From Ctenosaura bakeri (taxonomy: Eukaryota > Chordata > Lepidosauria > Squamata > Iguanidae), in NCBI GenBank assembly GCA_948474755.1, contig CAOLHI010000562.1:248001-312000 (forward strand): DNA of 64,000 bases, given 5' to 3'. Below the pieces are notes generated by a model. That model worked only from the letters and a program-made list of their open reading frames with translations. It ran no database searches and had not been told where the DNA came from. The position numbers were made by a program, and so were the translations under genes. Positions 12,027 to 24,535 of the stretch are shown here, piece after piece. Within the stretch, counting starts at the first letter, position 1. Each line of letters begins with the position of its first letter.

Positions 12027-12854
12027 AACTCCAAACATTTCTGTTGAATGGTATGTATGTTTTGACATGAAAAATAATGTAATGTTATGTTTTTATAGAA
12101 TATGGTTAATTCAGTATTGCCCTGTCTTTGTATAATAGGTGTGTATTTGTGTTCTATTTTCAGCCTCTAAAGAAGGACTTTTCTCATATTGGCTGAAAGA
12201 TGTTGGGCTTTTTAAAGGAATAAGCAATTAACTATCTATTAGCCCATGGAGCCATGGAGCTTGTCTCTTTTTTGCTTCCTGCTTTTATACGTGCTTTTCA
12301 GTACTCTCTTCATAGGCTGCACTAAAGCCACTCTGGCTCTGATGGCAACTACAACAGTGATTTGTATGGGGAGTAGCAACTAAAAAAGAGGCAGAAGAAT
12401 CAGTCACATAGCCAATCTGTACAGATCATGGTTATAACTCATTTGTTAGCGTGAAAGTTCATAGTTAATACCTTGACAGGAACTATCAAATTGGACGTGA
12501 CAATAATCATGTTCACTTTATTTAATAATCTTTAGGAAATTAAGATTTTTTTCCCTTGTAACTGTAGATATTAACTAATCTATATTTTCTGAACACTGTC
12601 AACTAAAGCAGAGTACAAAGGTTATCATAAATCTGTGGGTCCATTAGCAATCTTGTGAAGCTGATAGCGTGGTTGTCAAACAGAAATCCATCCTGCATAG
12701 ATAGCACTCTTAACTGGCCATTTGCACAAGGATCTCCTGGGATATTAATTTTTAAAAAAATCTAGCATAAGCTTTTGTGGACAAAGTCCACTCCTTTATA
12801 TGTTGGCTCCACCTGTAGTCCACAAAAGTGTGTGCTAGTAATATCTTTTTCTCA
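12027..12854. other. No gene; possible old DNA-repeat fragment
   Basis: Mostly unassignable. At about 12,768-12,850 the sequence AAGCTTTTGTGGACAAAG and nearby CCACAAAAG recall a widespread amniote repeat with a CATAAGCTTTTGTGG motif, but I cannot name it safely. Confidence 0.35.
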
Positions 12855-13600
12855 ATTAGTCTCAAATGTGCTATGCCTATGGAACAGAGACACCTTTGGT
12901 TGCCTTGGTGGATGACCTACTTGGGGAACTGGACATGAGGTATGTCCCACTGCTTCTGTGAGATCTTTCAGTGGCTTTCAATACCTCCAACTATGGTATT
13001 TTTCTGAGAGGTGTCTCTGGATGAGACTTGGGAGCATTGTTTCGCAGTGGTTCCTGCCGTTCTTAGAGAGGTGAATTCAGAAAGTGGTACGGAGGCATTC
13101 CTTTTTGGTCCTGTGGCCATTGGCCAGCAGGGTCCTTCAGGCCTCAGTTTTGTCTCTGATGGCTGTTTAATTTCTACATGAAACCTCTGGGAGAGGTTAT
13201 CCAGAGTTCTGGGGTTGGCTGTCATGCTATGCTGATGACACCCAGTTCTATCTCTCCTGTGCATCCAATTCCAAGGAAGCTGTGTCTGTGCAAACCAGTG
13301 TCTGCTGTCAATAATGGACTGGGTGAAAACAAACAAATTGAAACTTAATCTAGACAAGACAGAAATTCTCTTGGTCTGTCAAAATGCAGACCAAGGATGG
13401 GGTTGGATTGGGTTACATTCCCCCTGAAATCTCAGGTTCACAGCTTAGGTGTGCTCCTGGAATCAGAGCTGAGCTTGGATACCCAGGTTTCAGCAGTAGC
13501 CAGGATTGCATTTACGCAGTTAAAACTGGTGTGCTCATTCCCTGAGGCATCAGATCTGGCTATGATGATACATGCCTTGATTACATTTTCAGCAGTGGAA
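12855..13600 (+). mobile_element. Old L2/CR1-like LINE remnant
   Basis: Broken + strand translation follows the same order as the LINE at 7.0-8.9 kb: TPLVALVDDL-like (about 12,880), a degraded LLDLSAAFDT block (about 12,950), FNFYMKPLGEVI-like (about 13,165), a YADDTQFYLS-like catalytic block at about 13,230-13,260, and MDWVKTNKLKLNLDKTEIL-like at about 13,315-13,370. Many stops and indels mark it as much older than the 7-kb copy. Confidence 0.75.
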
Positions 13601-14018
13601 AGGGAAACATTCTGATGTAGGTTACTCCTCCCATTCATTTCAACAGGCAGGATGAGGTTCACAGAAGCACCCAGCAGGGAGAGTAGCCCACAAGTCATAC
13701 AATCTGTAAATCAACTGAAGAGACACTTAAAGATACAGCATGACAATGTGAAATGCATAGCAAGAGGAAAACAAATAAAAAAGGATAGAAGAAACATAAG
13801 AGAATAAAAAATATGTCTCCCCATTCCATCTCCAAGACTATTGCCTCGGTTCGAGTCGGAAGAAAGTTTTCACTTCCACCGCTAAAAAAGAGCATATCAT
13901 CAGTAAAACCAGTGTCTCCTATTCCAGTAGTGGAGAAGAAACACCCTGATATATGGCATACCAAAGGTCCCAAACTGCTAGGAAGGAAGAACTAAGGAGG
14001 TCCTTGAACATAAGGGGC
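13601..14018. other. No gene seen
   Basis: Between the LINE remnant and solo LTR B. Short open frames on both strands show no recognisable domain. Confidence 0.4.
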
Positions 14019-14998
14019 TGTTACCCTGATTTCTGGGGTCCAGTGGGGGTCACCTCAATGTGCTCCAAATAATGGGGAATGGGAATTAGCCAGAGCACAA
14101 GCTGTAGCACTACAAGAGGCAGGGTAACCTAGCAAGATCTTTAAACCCAGTGTTTACGGGGTCAGGCCAAGCCAAAAACCAAGCAAAATTGTCTAATAAA
14201 TGATTTTATTGAGGGGAATTCACTCATGCATGCACATAAGATACACACAATCACACATTCACACAAGAGTTAGCTGAAAGAGAAAGGGAGGAAAAATTAT
14301 AGAGAGGCTGAGGGATTTGGGGGGATTTATAATTACCAGTCCAGAAGAGTAGTGAAGAGCAGAAATGTATTTTTGCTTAGGTAGGACCTAAGGACAGTTC
14401 TCATTCAGGAGCCAGACAGACAGAGTGACGGGTAGACATTCAAGAGACTGCACTGGGCATCCTCAAACCAGGGGTATTTGTACTCTGAAAATGGCTTGTG
14501 GCTGTGAAGGTTCCAGATGCAAGACAAAGGGAACCTGTTGTGGACAATGAGTCTTTTGCCTGTTGATGGGCCTAGTCTTTGATTGACAAAGGCATGATGA
14601 ATGTTGTAATAGCTGTCTATTGTGGGTGTTGTGAGGACAGAGGAAAGAATCCAGGTGTATAAGGGATGGATATCTGTCAATCAGTGTCCTGGTGGACTCC
14701 TCACAGTTGGATTCCCTGGAAAATTCCAGCTTCTATTTAAGCCTATTATCCACAGGAATGGTATGTATTTGCCTGACAAATGACTCAGTCTTACCTGGAG
14801 GAATTTTGGAGTTGACCTAGGCTTCTCACATTTACAGTCAAATTCTTTTCCTCACTCAGTTTGACCTCTGTCACCTTTCAGGCTTGAATTTGATATCAGA
14901 GCTAATAAAATGTGTTGCCAATTACATATGATGCCAATTAGGTATGGTGCCCATCCAAACTATACTGGTATTGAGGACCCCCAAAGCGGGGCCTTACA
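14019..14998 (-). mobile_element. Solo LTR B, long variant of the same LTR family
   Basis: The 980-bp copy starts TGTTACCCTGATTTCTGGGG and ends GGCCTTACA. It is flanked by GGGC on both sides (14,015-14,018 and 14,999-15,002), an exact 4-bp duplication. The left half (with CAGGGTAACCTAGCAAGATC and ACGGGGTCAGG blocks) aligns with LTRs A and C. The right half is clearly diverged, so it is a separate subfamily. Confidence 0.8.
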
Positions 14999-15062
14999 GG
15001 GCCACTATGCATAGCAGAATGCATCTACCAAAAGAATTCTTCACTCTATTAATGGTATTGAA

Positions 15063-15600
15063 TTAGCAGTGTTGAACAAAAGTGGTGGAAGAAGACCAAA
15101 TGGTTGCCCAACAAAAATCTACGAAGGAAGCTTTAGTACCCAGAGAAGGATAGTTAGCAGCACTACAGGTAGAGTGAACAATAGCTGCCCTAGGCATGGA
15201 GGTCTCCAAGAAGGTGTAGCACATATTGAAGCAAACTGTAATCCAGAAGGCCAAGGTGGACAAAGAAACTTTCTTGCCCATGGTGGAAGGTTGAAAGGAG
15301 ATGAATAGGTGATCAAAAGTCTTATGTCTGCATTAGATAAATTATAATGGTGCTCCTCACATCCAGAGTCTCTCATGATATCTCCAGCAGTCTAACAGAA
15401 CAAGGGCAGAATGAAGGGAGAATTACTTTTTGAAATATAGGAAATGCAGAATTGACCCTGGGCATAAAGGTAGGATCAAGCCTTAGAATAACAGGATCTG
15501 GATGGAAAATATGCCACTGGAGATGTGCCAAGAGAAAAGATATGGAATAGCTATGAGGGACAGAACTTTGCAAGATAATAACTTCAGGGAACTTTCCTTA
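15063..15600 (-). pseudogene. DIRS-like tyrosine recombinase, C-terminal part, decayed
   Basis: Minus-strand frames read as the C-terminus of a vertebrate DIRS-type tyrosine recombinase. VILRLDPTFMPRVNSAF and LPSFCPCS lie at about 15,395-15,500, then a TLDVRSTIIIYL-like block, then GKKVSLSTLAFWI and WATIWSSSTTFVQHC at the end (15,281-15,063). The enzyme would circularise and integrate the DIRS DNA. Key residues are lost: the HSTR motif reads HSTC (about 15,170) and the final tyrosine is cysteine (one transition from TAC). Stops interrupt the frame between about 15,280 and 15,380. It belongs to the same remnant as the RT and gag parts to its right. Confidence 0.7.
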
Positions 15601-15699
15601 ATGGCACAAATAGAGCTTTAGTACACACACTGGGGAATTTGGGGACAACATGAATGCTGTGGTGAATGGCAGGGAAGCAGTTAAGAGAGACCCCACTCT

Positions 15700-17300
15700 A
15701 AGAAACCACCTAATGTGAGGGTGAGAGGAGAGATTGCTTAACTGGCAGAATGGATGACATAACCAGCAGTTGTCTTTTAAGGGTGTTAGGCCAGAGGCAT
15801 TTGTCCAAACCGTCCTGTCCTTGAGTTAGGAAGTCCAGAATAAGTAAGAGTTGAAGTAGATCTTGAGCTAGGATGAAAACTTCTGAAAACCACACTCTTC
15901 AAGGCCAATGAGGAATCACACGCATCCATTGGGGGGGAGTACAGAGAGCAGGCAGCAGGAGCACCCCAGGGGCTGAAAGAGTATCCATTGCTTTTCTCCC
16001 CTGTATCCAAACTCTGGAGAGAAACCTGATCACTTTATAGTTCGCTAGTGAGGTGAGCAGATCTATTACCAGGATTCCAAACTGACTCGTAATGTTCTGG
16101 AGGACTGATAGATAAGGATGCCATCTTGTTGGCTTGATGAGCCAATCTGTCTTGTGTTCATCTCTCCCTTGGTGTGCTGTGCCTCTAGGGAAGGAAAATA
16201 AGACCACCCATATTAACAGGAAGTTACTTTCATTATTACTAGTTCCCCCTGACAGTTCATATGAGCCTTTTCTGTGATATAGTCTGTCCAGATGAGGACT
16301 GCCATCTGGTGGACAAGGTCATGAAAGGCAAATAGGATTCATCTGATCGCCTTTCACTCCAACCAATTTATATTGTGAACCAGGTCTCTGAGACCATTTC
16401 CCTTGAATATACTCAGAATTGCAGATTGCCTCTCATCCCCTTACGCTGTCCTCTGTCATGATCTGAATCTTGGGAGACTCTCAGACTGGGCCTGACTTGA
16501 GGAGGGCTTGTGACAGCCACCAGTGAAAGGATCTCAAAACCTGTCTGGAATGCATAAGCAAAGATGCTTTACCTGGGTGAGCTGCCTCTGGAAGGGAAGT
16601 AAGGAGTGCTGGAATTGTGTTTTGTGGAAGCACATCTACGGAATGAAATTTATGCAAGCAATCATGAGACCCTGTAGGCAAGCTAAGAAAAGAGATCCAA
16701 GGTTCAAGACTGACACACCTAATTGGTTCCCATACTGATGGCCAGCACATTCTCAGTGGGGAGAGAAACTTGAGACAGTATTGATGCTGAATCCACTGAG
16801 ATGGGTTGAGATTACTGACTAGAAAACAATGTCTGGATATAGCAGACACTATGGCTTGTAAATCTTGAATACTCTGCTGAAAGGAAGCAGATCTGAAATG
16901 TTGTTAGAATACATGCAAACATGGATGTCTAGCTCTCTCTAGTGAACCATGACCTTTGTGAATAGTCTGGTATCTGGCTTTGGTTAAAAGGGAGGACCTT
17001 CTATTGGGAAAGATGCCATGACTGAAGGTACTATCTATGAGGAGGATGAATTGGGACCTTATTGGAAGTAGACTTCCAATAAGATTGAGAGACATAAGAA
17101 AATCCTGGGAGTCATGCACCTCCAGGAGAGTCTCGAGAGTCTCCATCCTGAATCTGCAGTTCTTAACAAACCAATTCACCTGTTTCAAATCCAGAATGGC
17201 TCTCTTTGATCCAATTTTGGGGGACACTATCAAAAAATATCAAGCAGTATTCCTTCAGTCTTTGAGTGAATGGAACTGGCTCAATGGTCCTGATCTCAAG
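15700..17300 (-). pseudogene. DIRS-like reverse transcriptase/RNase H, decayed
   Basis: The minus-strand frame 17,233-16,904 contains KRAILDLKQVNWFVKNCRF and METLETLLEV, matching the N-terminal RT region of vertebrate DIRS elements (general pattern RxxLDLKQLNKFVK..F.METL). Further downstream on the same strand, frame 16,849-16,481 ends in a LLMHSRQVLRSFHWWLSQAL block, and frame 16,207-15,899 carries a TSQFGILVIDLLTS block like the ..FG.P.IDLFAS region of DIRS RNase H. The YxDD box is not readable. All parts have frameshifts. Confidence 0.65.
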
Positions 17301-17532
17301 GAGGTGCTTCCTATACCAGATAATGTTTGTCTTCCTTCTTTGACCTTAGGGAAAAAACAAAGAAAATGTGAGGGAGAATAGAAAATTTGATTAGATGGTC
17401 TTCCCTAAAGATTCTTAGGACCCATTGGTCTGAAATGATGCTCTTCCAGGTGCAGCAAAGAGCTGTAGTCTCTTCCCACATAGTCTCTTCCCACATAGGA
17501 TTATGCCTCTGGCATGGCTGCTTAACTACAGA

Positions 17533-17562
17533 GTTATTGTTGTTGTTGCTGTTGTTGTTGTT
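17533..17562 (+). repeat. (GTT)n short microsatellite
   Basis: A run of GTTGTTGTTGCTGTTGTT lies within the decayed DIRS-like gag region. Confidence 0.85.
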
Positions 17563-17966
17563 TCTGGAAAATTCCTGGGAAGGCAGCTACTACCTGAGTT
17601 GGTATTTAAACTCGGGCCACTGTTGTTTGCTGTATCTATTATCTCTGGAGCTAAAGGGACTGTGGTTATATCTAAAGGGATGACTCCCTGAAGGGCACTC
17701 TTCCTCTTGTCCCCCTTCTTCAAAAAAGCTATGGCTTTCTTGTTATCTTTAGTTTCAACAAGGACAGGTTTTGGCAATTCTCAAACAACTTACTGCCCTC
17801 AAATGGGATAAAGGTAAGATTTTGCTTTCAGCAGGATTCAATGTGCCAGTTCTTGAGCCAGATTTGGTGTCTGACTGGAATCATGAGTGTCTAGGATCTT
17901 GCACTGAGCTGCATGATATCCAGAGTGGCATGCCAAAAAAGCCAAGACTTTTAATAATTTGTTGAG

Positions 17967-18875
17967 TGTTACCCTGTTTTCTGAGGGTCCCGGGAGGGAC
18001 ACCTAAATGCGCTCTCATTTATTAAAAGATGGGGAAATTAGCCAAGAGCACACATTGGCAATGCGGGAGGCAGGGCAATGCAGTGAAATCTTCCACCCAA
18101 TGTCTACGGGGTCAGGCCAAGTCAAGGAGCAAACAGAAGTGTAGGAATAATAATTGTTTTTATTAAAATACAGTCAAACAGTGTATGTAACACACTCATG
18201 CCAAGAACTAAAGAAATAAAGGTTGGAGTGCGATAGAGGGATTTTTAAGAGAGAGTTGTTGGTTTGGGTAATACTACACCTGTCCTGAAGCCTGGGTAGT
18301 CTGCAGACTGAGTTCATAGGTATGAAGTCTCCGTATGTGGGACTGAGGGGAAGGGTCACCAAGCAAAGTGGCAGCAAGGCTGGATGGAAGTTGTGAGCGA
18401 TCCAAAGAAGCTCACAAAGTCAGGGGTTTTTATAGGGGAAAATGTAGCCACAGACTAGTCCGTACTTGGGCAAAACAATGAGTTTCAGGCTGGAGACAAA
18501 ACCTCCAAAAGGTCAGACTTTAGCATGATTGAGTTAACTCCGAATTGACAGAGTAGACAGTATGCAAATGCAGAGTGCTTGATAGTTGAGTATTCTCTTA
18601 ATCAAGCCTCCTGCTCGGGGCAGGGAGTTCTTTGTAAGTAGTGTGAATACATAATAGAGTACATGCCTTTGAGGTCTCCTGAAGCAGCAGGATGGCTATT
18701 TCTGGCCAGCCTGTATTGTTTGGAATATTACAGCAATTAGTGGCCATGCCTGTCTACGAGCTTGTCCAAGGGACCTTGCAGACACGTGGAGAGGAATGGT
18801 AGAAGAGAGCCAAATTATTGATATCAAAGTGATATCTAATGTCACCCCAAGTGCGGCTTAGGAACTGCAGTAACA
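17967..18875 (-). mobile_element. Solo LTR C
   Basis: The 909-bp copy runs from TGTTACCCTGTTTTCTGAGG to CTGCAGTAACA, flanked by TGAG on both sides (17,963-17,966 and 18,876-18,879). It is closely similar to LTR A over its whole length. It sits inside the DIRS-like gag, so it is younger than that element. Confidence 0.88.
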
Positions 18876-19060
18876 TGAGTCCCTGATGAAGTTTAATGTT
18901 GCTTTGGGGGGATCTCTTTAAGCCACTCCATGGCCCACACGTAAGAGGGTCTAGAAAAGCAGCAATGGCAGAAGAAGCCTTAATGGAAAGGGAGGAGGCC
19001 TCATGAACCCTTTTAAGAGCTGACCCCACTCTCCTTTGGATGACACTACCTCAGCTGGAT

Positions 19061-20222
19061 CCTCCTCTTCCCTTGAGAGTCCCTCCAACTCGCAGTCATT
19101 GCAAGGTAGAGAAACTTAATATACTTAGCGCTCTTCATCAGATGAATGAACACAGATGATGGAAACAAAGGACTGTTTCTTCTTTGGTTGGACACAAGAT
19201 GGGGGGCAGGGGAATTGCCTCAGTGTCCCTTTTCAGAAGCACTGCCAGAATTTGGCTTTAAAATAGCTGCTGGCTCAGAATTACAAGCTTTTGTGCCTTT
19301 CAGAAAATGGTGTAATAATGTTTACATAGGCAAAAAAGTCCAAATTCAGAAGGAGAAGTGGCTGAATTCTTAGAGGAAGAAAGGGATGAAGATCATCGTC
19401 ATTGCTTCATTGTACAGAGATGCCTCATGGAAGCTACGGAGAAGTTGGGCCTTTTGCTAGGGAGGGCAGCAGCTAGGATGCATGGGAAAATTAGGAGTGA
19501 CTTCGCTAACTGTAAGAAACTGAAGTGTCTTGGACTAGGGCCATCTAGACTCATTTACAGGAGTCTAGATGAAGGGCCTGTCCAGATACGATTGTGGAGA
19601 GGCAGTCACCACTCAATTGTGAGGTGGCAAATGTAGAGACCATTCCCAAAGCCAACTGTGAACCTGGCATTTGCAGCAAGAGCAGCAAGATTCTAGGAAT
19701 TTCCCTTCTCAACCACATCATGTTTCCTTTAGGGTCATGCTTCTCTAACATCACCAAGGCTGGAACACATGTTGAGAATGAGCAGATTCAAAAAAATTCT
19801 GGTGCTTTCATCATCCTGGATCCAGAGTTTAGCCATGATCATTAAGGAGATTCTTAGACTTGTTTCTGAGAAGAACGGGAAAGAATAGAAAACACAGGAT
19901 GATGATGGTGATTGTGAGGAGTGAGAAAGATGAAATACAGAACAGAGACAGGAACAAGACAGAATGACTCACACTGCTCTGCCTGCTGAACACTCCTACA
20001 AACATTGTCATGCCTATCAGAGCAAATGATAGGAGCAACCTATATCAGGATGTTTCCCTTCAATGCAGGAAAATGTACTGTAAGTGGTATAGCCAGAATC
20101 TGTAATCCGGGAAGGTGATTGTTCATTGTATTCATCAATTGCTTAGTGCTCCCCTTACCTTTTTTTAAAGCTAGCTTGTTTGTGTTTGTTCTTTGTGAGA
20201 ATTTGTTCCTAATCACCTGACT
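19061..20222. other. No gene seen; possible 5' DIRS leftovers
   Basis: The part next to 19,060 may still belong to the DIRS-like gag (acidic E/D-rich minus-strand translation). The rest holds only short open frames without recognisable domains. Confidence 0.35.
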
Positions 20223-20470
20223 GTGAATCATAGAATCATAGAGCTGGAAAATACCACATGGGCCGAGTCCAACTCCTGTCATGCAGGAATACACCATCAA
20301 AGCATTCCTGACAGAGGGCCATCCAACCTCTATTTAAAAACCTCCAAAGAAGGAGAGTTCCTTCGTCCTGTAGACTGAGCACTTGGAGAACTGCCATTGG
20401 CTGAACTCCTTTTGGGAAGAGTATACTCTCTGGCAAAACGTCCTTTTCTATCACAGTTGCAGTAATTGAG
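20223..20470 (-). mobile_element. CR1 LINE 3' end
   Basis: Starts with TCATAGAATCATAGAGC, the reverse of the CR1 3' tail, and continues with GGGCCGAGTCCAACTCC, ACCTCCAAAG and related CR1 3' UTR sequence. It is 5'-truncated and non-coding. Confidence 0.88.
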
Positions 20471-21911
20471 TTCTCTTGGCTCAATCTGCCTATGCTATCC
20501 ACTTATTAAGTAATTCAATTAATTTGAATTTTGAGTGGGAAAAGTTGAAGTCTCTTGATTCAGTATGTTTTCTTTTAGGCTATGAGACAACATCATCAGA
20601 TTTCAGATAATTTATGCTATCCAGAATACATATAAAAAGTTAAAGCTGTTCTTCCGGAGTTCCTATATAAAATTTTGCTTTCTGTTCATCTCTAAGATTA
20701 AATCTATTCAATCTCAGTTTATCATTGGTTATGACTACTGCAGTTAAATATGTCTCACAATTTTTCAGAGAATCAAGTTTCTGTCTCACCAACTTTCTAA
20801 TCCAAATTACATGGGATTTAAAACACAGGCAGCAAAATTATTTTTGAAGATTATCCAACATTTTTCTGACTGTATTACACTCTGTCACAAAGAATAATTT
20901 ATTGTCCTACAAAAAGTATAGATTATATCCTATGCTACAGACACCTTTTTCTAGCAAGCAAGATCATCTTCTAGTTTGTCTGTTTCAAGGTGTTCATAAA
21001 TGTTTTAGACTTCTAATAGAACTTGAATCCTGTCTCTCCATTTCCAGTAAGTGTCATAATTTTCCTAATAATTATCCTATCATGTCTGAAGGACATTTTG
21101 CTTGACTAGCAAGTAAAAAAAAAAACCTCAATAGAGCAAAAAGGGGGGAGGGATCTCTAGCTACTGTGTGAGGATGGGCACAGGACTGGTGCTGGTTGTT
21201 GTTCAGCTCCTGTCTTGCCAAATAATTGTTCAGCCTGAGAGACTAACTATTGTCTCACACATTTTTAGTAGGCTGTTGGGTCCCAGGTATGAACAATCAA
21301 ACATAGTATCCAAGATCTATTTCCTTTCATGTACTTTCACAGTATTTTTTTTCTCCCCCCCCCCATCTTCGAAACAGAAAATGAGTGATGTAGTCCATGG
21401 AGAAAGATGTGGTATGTTACTTGATGGTTATTTTTGTGGTACAACCCATTTTAAAAACCCTGCAAATTTAAGAGGACCTGTTCTACTGAATTCATACTTT
21501 ACTTGTTCTGGTGCTCTTCTCTGCCTTTTTGTCTGTGAACACACATATTCTCTTGACCAATCTCATTTTACACTGCTTTTCTCCCAATCTCACTGCTCGC
21601 TCCATTCTACCCACCATCACTCTACTTTCTACTCTGACATCCTTATTTCCTCCTACCTCAGTTTCTTATCCAACCAGGCATTAGACCTGTCTGGAAACTA
21701 TTTGGTTCCCATTCTCTTAAAAACAGTGGCCATTTTAGAATCCCTACAATACACTGTCCAATATAGCAATCACCTATGAATAAAGAGGACAGAGCACCTC
21801 TGTCATATAGGAACACTGCAACTGGTTCAACTAAGAATGTGAAGACAGTGAAAACCATTTGGGGACACTGTTCTTAGTCTGTAACAGACACTGGGAATAT
21901 GCTACATAATC
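20471..21911. other. No gene seen
   Basis: Unassigned DNA. A 203-codon frame (21,168-21,779) has no recognisable domain and biased, low-complexity S/H/L content. A poly-T/C tract lies at about 21,340-21,365. Confidence 0.4.
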
Positions 21912-22140
21912 CTGGTGGCACAGTGGTTAAATGCCAGTACTGCAAGCCACAAGGTTGTGAGTTCAATCCTGCTGGGCTCCAAGGTTGACTCAGCCTTCCA
22001 TCCTTCCGCAGGTCGGTAAAATGAGTACCCAGTTTGTTGGGGGTATGTATAGAAATACATGCTATTTGTAAGTTGTTCGCCGCCTCGATCCATATGGAGA
22101 GGCGGGATACAAATAAAATAATAAAAATAAAATAAAAATA
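21912..22140 (+). mobile_element. tRNA-derived SINE with L2-like 3' tail
   Basis: The head is tRNA-like, with an A-box-like GTGGCACAGTGGTTAAATG (about 21,915) and a B box GAGTTCAATCC (about 21,959-21,969). The conserved body contains GGTTGACTCAGCCTTCC and AAAATGAGTACCCAG. The tail hairpin (22,080-22,105) matches the end of the L2-like LINE at 9.09 kb, and an A/T-rich AATAAAATA tail follows. It would be transcribed by RNA polymerase III and moved by the LINE enzyme. Confidence 0.85.
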
Positions 22141-24535
22141 ATTTGCTGTGTCATGAACTCCTATTCAAAATGGAGAAATGAAAAGTAAGGGAGCTTGGCC
22201 ATGTGAACAATCACAGAATTCAGTATATCAAAACTGAAAGTCAAATGTTAATCATTCTTTCTATTTTATCAGTGTACTATCTCAGAAACAGATAGTACAA
22301 AATTATGTACAAAAGTACATAATTTTTGGTGAAGTTCATGGTGTTGCCAGCCATATATAGTTCCTGCATAGTAATATCCAGCTCAAAATTCAACAAGACT
22401 GGTTTTGGAGACTAAAATGCTATCTTCAAGGATATGTAGATTTTGCCTATGATGAAAAGCATAAATCAGCTGGGTTTTGAAGGGTGTGCTCCAGATTTTA
22501 TAATGTAAAGTATGTTAAACTGCAGAATACATTAGCAGATTGACAGTTAATGTGGCATCAGTCCAACACAAATGGCCTGTTTACATAATCTCTGACTCAA
22601 TGTGTTACTTGTCTTTTTTAAAAGGCTTCAGCTCAAACCAGAGGATGACAACTAAAAGTTACAACTAAAGTGGAAAAGGATAAAACTGCAGTTCTTATTT
22701 TGATATTAAGTCCTATTTGGATAGCTGGCAGCTTTCTGTATTTTTTCAATATGGGCTATTTTTTGCTCCACCCCTTTGCCAATGAATAATGGCAGAACAT
22801 CAGACGTTCAGAAATTGATTCTCACTTTTAATTGCAACTACAGAATCCTTGAGTGTGGTAACTGAGATCAGTATTGATAAACCAGAAGGAGTCTATCTAA
22901 ACTGTAATTCTCATTAAAAAGTACTTTTACAACACATTTTCCCCCCAGTATTTGCCAAGAAGAAATACTGGTTGCTCTGGAATACACTTGTGTTTCTTCT
23001 TTACAGCTACTGTGTTAGCCACAGTTTTGCAGAGGACTGAGAAACATGTGTAAGACTAGTTTAACCCAGCCCAGTCTGTGTAGCAGGCATTCTAGAAACC
23101 ACCAAGATGTGCACTGACGGTCTGGCTGGCTGAACTCTTCTGAACTGACATATGTTCTCTAAAGCTCCACTGGAAGATTTTCAAAAGCCTTGCCTGTCTC
23201 GAGGTCTGGCACTGTGAGTTGTATGGCCTTTCCAGATGCTATAGTTATCTGTTCAGATGGAACAACAGCTGTCACCAGTTGGGACAGGTTCATGGTGCAC
23301 AAGACCTAAAATAATTAGCCCAAGCTGCTTGGAAAGTGCATTTCTAATTTTTTTCCTATGCCAGGCATAATTGCTATGGATAGTTTGGGTCCATAGTGTT
23401 CACTCAAGATGTGTCACAGAATGATCTTTTTGCTTAGTCACACCATCCAATTTTGAAGTGTTCCCATTTTCTAAGCTGAAAAACAGAAAATAGTACAGCA
23501 GGTGATGGGAAAGACCAATGTTATTAGTGACTCATAGTGTTAAGGCAACTGGAGGGACTCATTTAGGGCAATCTTGAGTAAGGGATAAGATATATATGGC
23601 TCATCTGGAGTCCCAACTTCAAGGGAAAGGAAGGCTGCAAATAAAGAATACTACCTGTAAGAGATCCCTTCTTCAGGTCAAAACTTACAGTTCCAAACCT
23701 TGGGCTTCACTCACCTTGTTCTTTTACCTTCAGGATCCCCCCTTTTTTTTTCCCTGGATAATATGACCCCAGTACTGGATAAGTAGCTATGTTGATGAGT
23801 GGGTTGAGTGTGAAAAATTCTCCTTATCAATTCTTAAGTGAAAACATTCAGACAGAGTTGTAGAAAATAAAAATATTTATTATATAACAAGTTAAATATG
23901 AACTCCATGAACTCTTTTCAGCTCCCATCAAACCACAACACTATATCTCATCCATTCCCTTCTTCCCAGCTGGCTATATCTAACTCATCTTGAGAAGACT
24001 CAACCCATTCATATCTGACCCATCCTTATCTTCATTTCTGACTGGCCCTTTCTAATTAGGCCTTTTCTAATTAGACCTGCCTCTAGGCAATATCCTTTCT
24101 CCCATAGTACCTCCCTAGCATTCCGAAGGCTGTGATTGGCTGGGTCATTGCTTCACACTACTATACTTAATAGAGAATTTTCCATAGACTATTCTAATAG
24201 CTCCAAAGGGAGGTCTTAAAAGACTGAAATGTATTGAGCTTTTTACAAATAGACATTGGATGCAGTTTCTTTGTTGTTTTAAATGCAAGTGGCAATGCTT
24301 ACAAAATATAAGAACTGGAAGAAATTTACAGACTTAGCAACTTTTCAGGACGTAATCATGTTTGTCAAACTGCAGATAAGTAGATAGAGAGCTTTTGTGT
24401 CTGTGTGCTAGAGCAGCTTTAAGCAGTGGGGGTGATAGTCTTTAAGTATTAAATCTGAAATGTTTCAAAAGAGCAGGTGCGATGGTTCATGTAAAACAGG
24501 AGTACCAACATTTTAAGGAGGGAAATGGCCCTCAG
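22141..24535. other. No gene seen; probably unique DNA
   Basis: About 2.4 kb without a long frame or a repeat I recognise. It is one of the cleaner non-repeat stretches of the window. Confidence 0.5.

Larger units (their letters stand above)
17500..19060 (-). pseudogene. DIRS-like gag remnant, split by solo LTR C
   Basis: Minus-strand pieces on both sides of the LTR at 17,967-18,875 read as one protein. To the right, ALKRVHEASSLSIKASSAI (about 18,960-19,020) resembles the KASSALSF-type block of DIRS gag. To the left, LKNWHIES and LTFIPFEGSKLFE (about 17,780-17,860) resemble the RNW..D...K..L..IPFDG..LFG block, and frame 17,777-17,526 follows with KKAIAFLKKGDKRK. The 5' limit is not clear. 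Confidence 0.55.

Noticed and set aside
21168..21779. 203-codon open frame
   Set aside because: No recognisable domain, low-complexity S/H/L-rich end and no upstream or downstream gene context.
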